Origin: Limnoglobus sp043780595
GTDB taxonomy: Bacteria; Planctomycetota; Planctomycetia; Gemmatales; Gemmataceae
Direction: 5' to 3'
NCBI GenBank assembly: GCA_043780595.1
Contig: JAYWCL010000143.1
Location: 1-64,000 of the forward strand
Length of the DNA: 64,000 nucleotides
In this document: positions 14,844-22,700 of the stretch, piece after piece
Position numbering within the stretch: position 1 is the first letter of the stretch
Layout: each line of letters begins with the position of its first letter
Notes under the pieces: model-generated
What the model saw: only the letters and a program-made list of their open reading frames with translations
Told to the model about the DNA's origin: nothing
Database searches by the model: none
Program-made: the position numbers and the translations under genes

Positions 14844-16943
14844 TTAAATCTTGTCGATCGAGTCGATCCAGACGCACAATTCCAATAGCGTTTCTTGCAG
14901 CATATACTCTTTGCCGAAGTCTTTCAGTTGGCGATAGATCACCGGGAAGCGTTTGTCGATGAGTGCCGGTTTGCTCTCGGCGATGGTTTTGATTGCGGGA
15001 TCTTTTTCCCCGCCGACAATGTAGAACGAGAGCGGTTGGTTCGGGAGGTTGTCCTTCGGCTGCGTGCCGAGCGATGCCCCCGTGGTGGCGACGCCGCGGA
15101 TCGTGTCGCGGGCGTTGAAGCCGAGGTAGAAGCCCATCTGCCCGCCGACGCCCATGCCATGCGCGATCACCCGCGAGCGGTCGATCGTGTATTGCCCGAA
15201 GACTTCTTTGACGTCTTGCACGACGCCTTCAGTTTCGCTGGCGACCCAACCATCGTTGCTCTGCGCCTTCGGGCCGACCATGATGTAGTGGAAGTCTTCG
15301 AGAAACGGCCGCCAGATCTTGACCATGTCGTCGGCATCTTTACCGCCCTTGCCGAGCGGGTGTAGCCAGATGATGACGCCGTGCGAAATGTTCGGCTTGT
15401 AGTTCAGCGGAACGAACATCCAATATTCGCGGCCCAGCGTCGCATTCTTTCGCTTCAACAGTCCGAGTTCCGGTTCCTTTTTCTCGTCGTCTTTCTTCTC
15501 GTCGGCCTTCGGTGGATCCTTCGGTTTCACGGGAACCGCCATCGGCCCGCCCGCGATTGTCTTCGGCTTGTCCAGAGCTTTCTCAAATGTCGAAGGCAAC
15601 GGCAACGCGGCGGGGAGCGTCTCCGGCACCGCGGTCAGGCGTAGCGTTTTCGTCTCGGTTTTGCCGCCGTCTTTCCGCTTCACTTCGATCTTCACTTCGT
15701 CGCCCGCCGCGAACTTGTTGACGATCGTCGACATCTGCGCACGGCCCTGAATCACCGCCATTGGCGGTACGGGTTGACCGGGTGCGCCGACGGGGGCGAT
15801 CTTCAGAATCCGGTCGCCGGGCTTTAGGCCCGCTTCCTCGGCAGGGCTTTGCGGGAAGACGAAACGGATCTCGACGCCGAGTTCGGGGTCGTCGCGCATC
15901 GGCAAGATTCCGATGAACGGATTCGCGAACGCGGTCACCGCACCGGATAGTTTCACGGCGGGGAATTCCATCTCTTTGCTATCGCGAATCACCTTGATCG
16001 TCACCGAATCGCCTTCGTACTTCGGTCCCATAATGTGCATGAGTTGCGTGTAATTCGCGACCGGTTTGCCGTCGATCGAAACGACCTTATCGCCGACCTT
16101 GATCCCCGCCTTCGCTGCGGCCGAATCGGCATTGACGCGACCGACGACGACATCGTCGAGGTACAACTCTTGGCTTTGCGCGGTGATGCCGATCAGGCCG
16201 CGGCGAAGGTCTTTGCCTTCGCGCAACTTCGGCAGGATCGCGAAAATGTCTTCGAGCGGAATCGCGAACCCGATGCCGGAATCGTACCATTCGACGCCCG
16301 CCGTCTCGGCTTCGCCACGCGGCGACGCGGGAACGAGAATGCCTTGCACGCGGCCATCGATTGCGATCAGCGGCCCGCCATAATTCACCGGTGACACCTT
16401 AGCGTCAGTCTGGATCGCCTTGCCGGAAATGCGACCGAGTGCGCTAATAATTCCCACGCTCATCGACGGCGGCGTATCGACTTCGGGCATCAATGCCCGC
16501 CCCAACGCGAGCGACCACTGGCCGACCTGGAGTTCCGCATTTTTCACCGCCACTGGCACGGGAAGGTCTTTCGCATCGACTTTCAGTAGCGTTAGCATCC
16601 GCGTAGTATCGTTCGCGATCACCTTGGCCACAAGCCGCGTGGGGCGACCGGGGATCGTCACGAAAATGTCCGAAGGCTTGTTCGCAAAGTTGAAGGCGCT
16701 CGTCAGGATGTAGCCATCGGCGGCCACGATCACGCCCGTGGTGGGGCCGCGACCTTTCCGCACGCCGCCCGCCGGCGCACCGGCACTGTCGGTGCCGCCC
16801 GCCGTTTCGATCTTCACGACCGAAGGGGCCACCTTCGCGGCCGCAGCCTTCATCGTCTGCTCGTTTTTCTCGTTCAAGTCTTGTGCGAACGCGGAACACG
16901 CAACGAGGAACAAGCTCAGGAAGGAGATCGCATACCGAATCAT
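14844..16943 (-). CDS. Pseudoprotease: degenerate trypsin-like domain, two PDZ domains and a degenerate alpha/beta-hydrolase domain
   Basis: A 699-residue exported protein (signal peptide 1-20). Residues 35-240 align with the HtrA protease domain, but the catalytic His position in YILTSAFNF is Phe84, the Asp position in RMLTLLKV is Met116, and the nucleophile position in SPVNYGGPL is Tyr188. Two PDZ domains follow (about 255-340 and 350-455), then a charged linker (about 480-520, KPKDPPKADEKKDDEKK). From about 525 an esterase-like domain follows (GVIIWLHPLGKGG, YTIDRSRVIAHGMGVGGQMGF); its nucleophile elbow has Gly where Ser is expected. Both enzymatic domains therefore look dead, and a scaffold or chaperone role is inferred. 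It is the last gene of a three-gene operon. Confidence 0.85.
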   Translation of the reverse strand: MIRYAISFLSLFLVACSAFAQDLNEKNEQTMKAAAAKVAPSVVKIETAGGTDSAGAPAGGVRKGRGPTTGVIVAADGYILTSAFNFANKPSDIFVTIPGRPTRLVAKVIANDTTRMLTLLKVDAKDLPVPVAVKNAELQVGQWSLALGRALMPEVDTPPSMSVGIISALGRISGKAIQTDAKVSPVNYGGPLIAIDGRVQGILVPASPRGEAETAGVEWYDSGIGFAIPLEDIFAILPKLREGKDLRRGLIGITAQSQELYLDDVVVGRVNADSAAAKAGIKVGDKVVSIDGKPVANYTQLMHIMGPKYEGDSVTIKVIRDSKEMEFPAVKLSGAVTAFANPFIGILPMRDDPELGVEIRFVFPQSPAEEAGLKPGDRILKIAPVGAPGQPVPPMAVIQGRAQMSTIVNKFAAGDEVKIEVKRKDGGKTETKTLRLTAVPETLPAALPLPSTFEKALDKPKTIAGGPMAVPVKPKDPPKADEKKDDEKKEPELGLLKRKNATLGREYWMFVPLNYKPNISHGVIIWLHPLGKGGKDADDMVKIWRPFLEDFHYIMVGPKAQSNDGWVASETEGVVQDVKEVFGQYTIDRSRVIAHGMGVGGQMGFYLGFNARDTIRGVATTGASLGTQPKDNLPNQPLSFYIVGGEKDPAIKTIAESKPALIDKRFPVIYRQLKDFGKEYMLQETLLELCVWIDSIDKI

Positions 16944-16990
16944 GGGAACTTCTCGGGGGCTTCAAAGTGGCAACGGGTCGCGTTCGCGGA

Positions 16991-18100
16991 TCACGGTTTC
17001 TTCGGGGCCATCGGCTTAGCGGGGTATTCGCCGAGTTCGATGTCGATCGATTGCAGGTTGTCGCCACGACGGACTTCGAGCCGAATCTTCGATCCGGGCT
17101 TCGTGCGTTTCATGAAATCGCGAAAGCCGTTGATGCTGTAAATCGGCTCGCCGTCGATGAAACTCACGAGGTCGTCGACCTTCAAACCGGCCTTCGCGGC
17201 CGGCGAATTCGGGAACACGTCATCGACGTAGGGCGGCGTGCGGTCGAGTACGTTCGGCACGAACACGATGCCGTGATACCCGCCGATGCCAATGACGATG
17301 TCCGGGCGTTTCACGGGCTTATACTTGCCCTGCATCCCGAGTTCGACGAACTTCGCGAGGCCAATTTTCACCGTCTTGTCGCCATCTTTTACGTCGACTT
17401 CGGCACCGATCGGGATCGCGTAGTTCATCCAAGTTTCACTTTGCGTGTTGCGAATTTCCTTGCCGATGACGCCGAGGAGGTTGCCCTTGCGGTCGGTGAG
17501 TGCCCCACCGCCTGCACCGGGGTTGTTCGTAATCGCATCGACGATGTAGACATCGCCGGTGTACGGGAAGTCGAAGATTCCGCGTCGCCCGTGCATCTTT
17601 GTGTACGCGGCCACGACACCGCGTTGCACGGTCATCGCTTCGTCGCGCATCGCGATTTCAAACGAGTTGCTGAAGCCGAGAACCCAGTCGCCCGGTTGGG
17701 CACGCGGTCGTTTGAGTTCCTCCGCAAACGAAAAATGTTCGAGTTCCAGCCCCGTCGGCTCGTCGATCTTTTTCCCTTCGACGCGGAGTTTCAAGATCGC
17801 TGCATCGAGTTCGGGTTCGGTCACGAGCACCGTTGCTTTCAGCTTTCGCCCATCGTGCAGGTGAACGACGATCTCGGCCGAATCGAGCATCTGGCTGGCC
17901 GACGTCAGGATGTGACCATCGGGCGAGATGACGATGCCCGTGCCGTAATTCGACACGCCGCGAAAGCCACCCGCGCCGAACAGTTTCACGAGCTTCTGAT
18001 TCACTTTCTCGGAAACCGCGTGGAACGGATCGGCCGCCATCGACGCCGTCGTGGCCGCTATTGCGAGTATCATCGCCGTCAGCATTCGCATGATGTTCAT
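16991..18100 (-). CDS. Pseudoprotease: trypsin-like domain lacking His and Ser, with one PDZ domain
   Basis: A 369-residue exported protein (signal peptide about 1-23). The protease domain has GHILTSASQML, where the His position is Ser69, retains Asp99 in ELDAAILKL, and has NPGAGGGAL where the nucleophile is Gly197. One PDZ domain lies at about 275-360 (YVDDVFPNSPAAKAGLKVDDLVSFIDGE as two adjacent blocks). The surrounding fold is well preserved, so the loss is selective rather than decay. It begins 3 bases downstream of the stop of the active paralogue at 18104 and ends 47 bases before the next pseudoprotease, so the three are probably one transcript. Likely a substrate-binding partner of the active protease (inference). 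Confidence 0.85.
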   Translation of the reverse strand: MNIMRMLTAMILAIAATTASMAADPFHAVSEKVNQKLVKLFGAGGFRGVSNYGTGIVISPDGHILTSASQMLDSAEIVVHLHDGRKLKATVLVTEPELDAAILKLRVEGKKIDEPTGLELEHFSFAEELKRPRAQPGDWVLGFSNSFEIAMRDEAMTVQRGVVAAYTKMHGRRGIFDFPYTGDVYIVDAITNNPGAGGGALTDRKGNLLGVIGKEIRNTQSETWMNYAIPIGAEVDVKDGDKTVKIGLAKFVELGMQGKYKPVKRPDIVIGIGGYHGIVFVPNVLDRTPPYVDDVFPNSPAAKAGLKVDDLVSFIDGEPIYSINGFRDFMKRTKPGSKIRLEVRRGDNLQSIDIELGEYPAKPMAPKKP

Positions 18101-18103
18101 CTC

Positions 18104-19903
18104 TTACTTCTTCATGTTGAACGATGCAAAATTCAGTCGGCCGTAGTTCTTGTCGCCGAAACGGACGTCGACGCGATGCGGCAATTGTCGCCCTTCGACG
18201 GTTTTATAGTCCGAGAAAAACAGTTCGCACGGGTCTTCTTCGCGAAGCACATACGCCTCGCAGGCGAGTAGTTTCCGGTCGGTTTGGCTGAAGAACCACT
18301 TGCACTCGATCGAGGCATGTTTCGTGCGTAACACTTCGCAATCGACGCGCTGCTTCGACCAATCCTCCACGGGGCGGCCATCGAGGTGTGGCGGGTAGAT
18401 TGGCTCGGTGCCGCCGTGCGAGACGCCGAGTTCGAATGCCTTCGAGGTCGGCCCCATCGCGAGCAAGCGACGGTACTGATAGAGTGCCGCGAGCAATCCG
18501 CCGCTGTTATCGGGCACCTGTAACTGCGCCGGGCCGTTGGCCCCATCGAGCGGGTGGTAAACGAATTCGACGTTCATCGTCAGCTTCGCTTCGGGGTTAC
18601 CGTCGGCGGCTTCGCCAGCAATCAGCGTCAACGGTCCGCGACGTTCGTTCGCATCGAACGAGCCGCTAATCGCCCAGTTGCCGGGGAAGCCGGTGAAGTC
18701 GCCGTGCTTCGCGAAACCTTCCCAAAGTTGCTTCTGGCGCAGGTCGTTGAAGTAATAATTCGCGAAGCCTTTCTTCTCTTTGAACAGCTTCATCGCGGGC
18801 GATTTCTTCGCGCGTTCCTTGGCGGGGTCGGGCCGTTCGGGTTGCGGTGGCTTCGGCTGCGCCGCCGCATCGACGGGTGCATCTTTCAAACCCATCAGCC
18901 GCACGAGCACATTCTTTCGCGTGTTATCGCGGCGGTAACTCAGCGGCATTCGCCACTCGCTCGGGAAGATGCCGAGGATGTTCTTGTACTGGTTCGTGCT
19001 CGTCAGTGGGCGGCCCGCGAACGAGATGATCTTGTCGCCGGGCTTGATGCCGCGACGAAACACGTCGGCTTCTTCGAGGATCGTGCCGAACTTCATCTGG
19101 TTGAGTGCGCCGTCTTCGTTCTCCGTCTCGATCGTTGCCCCGAGCGTGGCATGATCGGTGTCGATTCCCGAATAGAAGTGGCCGAGGAAGTTCTTGATCT
19201 GGTTGATCGAAATCGCGTAACCGACGCCGGAGTTCACGCGGCCGCGTTTGTCGAACGAGCCGCGGCCGTTAATGCCGATCAGTTCGGCTTTCATGTTGAA
19301 CAGCGGCCCGCCCGAGTTACCCGGATTGATCGAGGTATCGATCTGAATGCAGTCGGTGTATTCGAGCATCCCGCCGCCTTCGGGCGGTTGATAGCGGTTC
19401 ACACCGCTAATGAGGCCGTACGTGACCGTCGGGTTGAAATCGTTCGCCAAACCGAACGGGTTGCCCATCGCGAGCGACCAATCGCTGACGCGGACTTTGT
19501 CGCTATCGCCGAGCGGCACGAACGGGAACGGCGTGCCCGCTTTCTTCGGCAATAACTTGATGAGTGCCACATCGCCGACTTTGTCTTGGCCCACCAGCAC
19601 GGCATCGTAAAGGATGCCATCAGCGAGGCCCGCTTGCATGACGGGGCTGATCGAATCGGTGACGTGATAATTCGTGAGCGCGTAGCCTTCGGGGTCGATG
19701 ACCACGCCCGACCCGACCGCCTGCCCGCCATACGAACAGACCGCAACCACGGCCGGTTTCACCTTGTTGACAACCGCAATCCGCTCGTTCTCGGCTTTCA
19801 AAACGTCGGCATCGACGGCGGCATTCGTCGGCCACGCAACGACGACAATCGCCAACGCCGTCGGCACGAAACACGCCAACCAAACCCGCAACGAATCGCG
19901 CAT
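18104..19903 (-). CDS. HtrA-like serine protease with PDZ domain and a large C-terminal extension
   Basis: A 599-residue exported protein with a signal peptide or anchor (about 6-28). The triad is complete: His80 in ALTNYHV, Asp111 in VGDVALIKL and Ser198 in NPGNSGGPL. A PDZ domain follows (about 255-345), then a Pro/Lys linker and a C-terminal domain of about 220 residues (from about 375; WAISGSFDANERRGP, RVDCEVLRTKHASIECKW) that I do not recognise. It is the first gene of the three-gene protease operon and the only member that can be catalytic. The operon is flanked on both sides by the long palindromic element. Confidence 0.9.
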   Translation of the reverse strand: MRDSLRVWLACFVPTALAIVVVAWPTNAAVDADVLKAENERIAVVNKVKPAVVAVCSYGGQAVGSGVVIDPEGYALTNYHVTDSISPVMQAGLADGILYDAVLVGQDKVGDVALIKLLPKKAGTPFPFVPLGDSDKVRVSDWSLAMGNPFGLANDFNPTVTYGLISGVNRYQPPEGGGMLEYTDCIQIDTSINPGNSGGPLFNMKAELIGINGRGSFDKRGRVNSGVGYAISINQIKNFLGHFYSGIDTDHATLGATIETENEDGALNQMKFGTILEEADVFRRGIKPGDKIISFAGRPLTSTNQYKNILGIFPSEWRMPLSYRRDNTRKNVLVRLMGLKDAPVDAAAQPKPPQPERPDPAKERAKKSPAMKLFKEKKGFANYYFNDLRQKQLWEGFAKHGDFTGFPGNWAISGSFDANERRGPLTLIAGEAADGNPEAKLTMNVEFVYHPLDGANGPAQLQVPDNSGGLLAALYQYRRLLAMGPTSKAFELGVSHGGTEPIYPPHLDGRPVEDWSKQRVDCEVLRTKHASIECKWFFSQTDRKLLACEAYVLREEDPCELFFSDYKTVEGRQLPHRVDVRFGDKNYGRLNFASFNMKK

Positions 19904-19922
19904 GTCGAATGTCCTAAATGCA

Positions 19923-20049
19923 CCCAGGGGTACGACGAAGCGTCTAACCCTGGGCTATCAGATGCTACCCCGTTGGGGTAAAAACTCGCTATGCATTTAC
20001 CCCAACGGGGTTGCATCACATAGCCCAGGGTCGCGTCCGCGCCCCTGGG
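19923..20049. repeat. 127-base palindromic element, copy B
   Basis: Same family as 14696-14830: outer ends cccaggggtacgacg and gcccctggg, inner ends accccgttggggta and taccccaacggggt. The right outer arm has diverged more than the left. It sits between the NPCBM gene stop and the start of the active protease gene, both on the minus strand. Confidence 0.9.
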
Positions 20050-20061
20050 TTTGCTACCAAC

Positions 20062-21288
20062 TCATTTCTGAAGGCGTGCCTCGGCGAGATCGATCTGGTT
20101 GCCGTGGAACAGGCCATCGCGTTCCAGCGTGATTTTGAGTTCCTTCACGCCCTTGACATCGAGGTTCAGTAACCTCGGTTTGTCCTTCCGCGAGATACTT
20201 TCGGCAAACAGTTTCTTGCCGTCGGCTTCGATGGTGAGCGTGACCACGCTCGTAGCCAGTTGCACCGATTCGTCGATCCCGACGATGGCTTTGAACTCGC
20301 GATACTCGCCCGCCAGCTTGTACGTGAGCGACGTATCGGGGTAGATCCATACGCCTTTTGCGTAGTTCGTGCCATCGAGTTTGAACGCGGTCTTTTCGTC
20401 GGTCTTGTCGTTGAAGTACGTGAAGTACGGCTCGCCCGGCGTCGGCATCGGCGCGACCACGACCGGTTCGAGGTCGGACAAGTACGCGATGTTACCCTGC
20501 GAGAAATCGAGCTTGGACAAACCTGCCGTCGTAGGGTACTCGAACGTCGCCCCGCTAACCGTGGTGATTCGCAACACGCCGCCCTTCAGAAGCTGCACGC
20601 CTTTCGCGGTGAGAACGTTCCCGAAGACATCGATTGCCCGGCATACCGTCGGCGGGATCGCCCCGCGCGATGGCTGGTTGAAGACGATGCCACCGGTCGC
20701 ACGGGTGAGCTTGAACGCCACCTTTTGCCCATCCGATTCGCGCTCGAAATCGATCGAGTCGCCCGCTTCATTGCCATCGAGCACGGTGCCGGGAATCGGG
20801 CTGAAGCCGTCGGCTTGTTTGATGACGAAGAGATCGCGTTTGCCGCGTGTCTTGAGGAGTTGCTTCCACTCGTCGCGGTTTTTCTGATCGTCGGCCCCAC
20901 GAAGCACCGAGAACACCGTTTCAGTCGGTAGGTCGATCTTCGGGGCGGCAGTGACTGATCCGATAATCAACGTTGGCTCAAACTTTTTACCGCGAATTTT
21001 CAGGCCCGAACAGCGGATGATCGAGCCGTCGATCAGTTCGATTTCATCGAACTTCGTGCCCTTGGCGATCGGATCGACTTTGGATCGAAAATCGACGACG
21101 AACATATCCTTAACGGCGATACCGATATTGCCCGCCGCTTCGGTGCGGAAGGTGACGATGCCATCGTTGATGCTCGCGATGTCGCCGAGATATTTCTTGC
21201 CGGTGAGCGTGCTGATCTCGGCCGCTTGTGCCGAAACCATCGCGATACACAAGGCGAGCACAGCGAAAGCACGTCGGATGGTGTTCAT
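20062..21288 (-). CDS. Exported NPCBM-domain protein
   Basis: A 408-residue protein with a signal peptide (1-22, ending AQA). The C-terminal 140 residues match the pattern of the NPCBM/NEW2 carbohydrate-binding-like domain: YAKGVWIYPDTSLTYKLAGEYREFKAIVGID followed by VTLTIEADGKKLFAESIS (two separate blocks) and a final strand with ELKITLERDG and NQIDLAEARL. The first 250 residues are beta-rich (ISTLTGKKYLGDIASINDG) and recur in planctomycete exported proteins as a region of unknown function. It probably binds glycans or the cell surface. It is one of the minus-strand chain from 42002 downward. Confidence 0.82.
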   Translation of the reverse strand: MNTIRRAFAVLALCIAMVSAQAAEISTLTGKKYLGDIASINDGIVTFRTEAAGNIGIAVKDMFVVDFRSKVDPIAKGTKFDEIELIDGSIIRCSGLKIRGKKFEPTLIIGSVTAAPKIDLPTETVFSVLRGADDQKNRDEWKQLLKTRGKRDLFVIKQADGFSPIPGTVLDGNEAGDSIDFERESDGQKVAFKLTRATGGIVFNQPSRGAIPPTVCRAIDVFGNVLTAKGVQLLKGGVLRITTVSGATFEYPTTAGLSKLDFSQGNIAYLSDLEPVVVAPMPTPGEPYFTYFNDKTDEKTAFKLDGTNYAKGVWIYPDTSLTYKLAGEYREFKAIVGIDESVQLATSVVTLTIEADGKKLFAESISRKDKPRLLNLDVKGVKELKITLERDGLFHGNQIDLAEARLQK

Positions 21289-21314
21289 GTCTCTCGATTC
21301 ACGATGGTTTTGTT

Positions 21315-21396
21315 AGCCCGACGCGCTAGCGAGGGATTGTCATTGATTCTGCGACGACGTTCATTTCGCGGGTTCCCCTTGCTTGCGCTGCGGGCT
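21315..21396. repeat. Imperfect inverted repeat of the agcccg/cgggct type
   Basis: agcccgacgcgctagcgagg (21315-21334) and a partly matching inverted copy ending gcgctgcgggct at 21396 bracket about 40 bases. Intergenic repeats of this kind are frequent in planctomycetes. The rest of 21289-21474 shows nothing else. Confidence 0.6.
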
Positions 21397-21474
21397 GGCA
21401 CGATAGCGGCGACGCGAATGACAAAGGCGGCGGTCGCGGTTGCGAACGCCGCCCATTGTGACTGTCCACCACAA

Positions 21475-21750
21475 TTATGGTTGAACGCCGTTGACCTTGT
21501 TCAGCGATTTGAAATACTCCTCGATCATTGGCCGGTATTTCGGCGGCAGATCGCGAGTGATTTCCTGGATCGCCTTCGCTCGCTCGGCGGGGGGCAGAAC
21601 GCCCCACGACTCGGCTAGCTTCTTGAGTTTCTTCTCGCCGACTTTGCCATCGCCCGAACCGCCCATAATCATGCTGTCCGCTGCGGGACCGCTAGGAGTA
21701 ACAGTGCCACCTTGACCCGGCTGACCGCCGGAGGGGCAATTTCCGCCGTT
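21475..21750 (-). other. In-frame extension of the upstream gene, separated by a TGA
   Basis: Directly after the TGA at 21751-21753 the same frame stays open for 91 codons. It reads first as a Gly/Pro/Ser linker (NGGNCPSGGQPGQGG) that continues the AKGGA just before the stop. A charged helical domain follows (VGEKKLKKLAESWGVLPPAE, then DLPPKYRPMIEEYFKSLNKV). The domain is protein-like and its frame matches the upstream gene exactly. It is either the C-terminus of a gene broken by a nonsense mutation, a read-through product, or a separately started 65-residue protein from the ATG at 21669. Confidence 0.65.
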
Positions 21751-22554
21751 TCAGGCACCCCCTTTGGCTTGGTTCTCCAGTTCCTTGATCTTTTCGTCGA
21801 GGCGGAACACAATCTTCTTTTGAATGTCTTGCGTTTGTGGACCACCGCGAGCGAGGTCCAGGCGGCGACCGCTGTTATCCATCAGTCGGCCGATGTTCGC
21901 TAAGTCCTTCTGATCGGCAGACCAATTCTGCATGTCGAAGAACATCAGCGTGGCGACCATCTTGTAGCGGTCGGGGGCGTCGGCGACATCGTCCAGCAGG
22001 CGAACGATCGATCCGTTCGCGAGTTCTTTCTGGATCGTCGCATGTTCGGCAACGGCCTTGTAGAAGAAGAACGCAGACGGCTCGACGACGAACTCCGCAC
22101 GCACGGACTTCAAGGCTTCGAGGGCTTCTTCGTAGACTCGCTTCGAGGAGAGTGCCTTGGCGTAAGCCGTGGCAATGTTCGCCCGGAAGAAGTCGTTGTT
22201 CTTGACGTCCTTGATGATCGACGGCACCGACATCGGCGGCATCGCATCGGGGTTGCGGGCATCGAGCAACATCGCTTCGGCTTCGGTACTGCCGAGGAGT
22301 AAGCTATCGATCGTGCGATCGAATACGCTACGCGATTCGTTCGCCCAAATTTTCTCGAACGCACCCGCGTCCATCTTACCGATGGATCCGAGCCACTCGG
22401 CGGATCTGGCCTTCGCTTGGTCGGCCGGAGCCGTCCGAAGCGTACCGAAGGTATACACCGTCGGCTTCGCAGCTTCCGCAGCGATGGCAGGTTGGGATAT
22501 TGAGATTGTTACCGCTGACATCGCAGCGGCAGCAATCCACTTACGAAGGGCCAC
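21751..22554 (-). CDS. Exported hypothetical protein, frame interrupted by TGA
   Basis: The GTG at 22554 with GGAGGA at 22561-22566 starts a 267-residue protein with a signal peptide (about 1-26, ending AIAAEA). The body is alpha-helical (FFRANIATAYAKALSSKRVY, KAVAEHATIQKELANGS) and ends with a coiled segment KIVFRLDEKIKELENQAKGG. I recognise no named family. The frame continues without shift beyond the TGA for another 91 codons, so the ancestral protein was probably about 358 residues, with a second helical domain joined by a glycine-rich linker. The neighbours are other exported proteins of the MoxR/vWA cluster. Confidence 0.75.
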   Translation of the reverse strand: MALRKWIAAAAMSAVTISISQPAIAAEAAKPTVYTFGTLRTAPADQAKARSAEWLGSIGKMDAGAFEKIWANESRSVFDRTIDSLLLGSTEAEAMLLDARNPDAMPPMSVPSIIKDVKNNDFFRANIATAYAKALSSKRVYEEALEALKSVRAEFVVEPSAFFFYKAVAEHATIQKELANGSIVRLLDDVADAPDRYKMVATLMFFDMQNWSADQKDLANIGRLMDNSGRRLDLARGGPQTQDIQKKIVFRLDEKIKELENQAKGGA

Positions 22555-22700
22555 GCGAACTCCTCCTCAAGTTATGAAACATCGGCTCGGAGAGTTTACA
22601 AGTCTTGGAACGACCGCTGGTTATCACGATAACCCCACGTCGTATCTTACGCAACAGTAACGCGCAATTGCTCATCGCACAATCATGATTGTGAAGAAAG

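Noticed and set aside
16883..18271. A 462-codon open frame on the plus strand
   Set aside because: It lies opposite the second pseudoprotease gene, is rich in Arg/His/Asp in the way of antisense shadows of GC-rich genes, and has no family motifs.
14844..20049. The protease block considered as a composite transposon bounded by the palindromic elements
   Set aside because: The elements contain no transposase, have no visible target duplication, and the genes match their neighbours in base composition; bracketing alone is not enough.
21475..21753. Selenocysteine at the in-frame TGA
   Set aside because: No clear stem-loop of the bacterial SECIS type follows the TGA at the needed distance, the codon lies in a flexible glycine linker and not at a redox site, and no sel genes are in the window.
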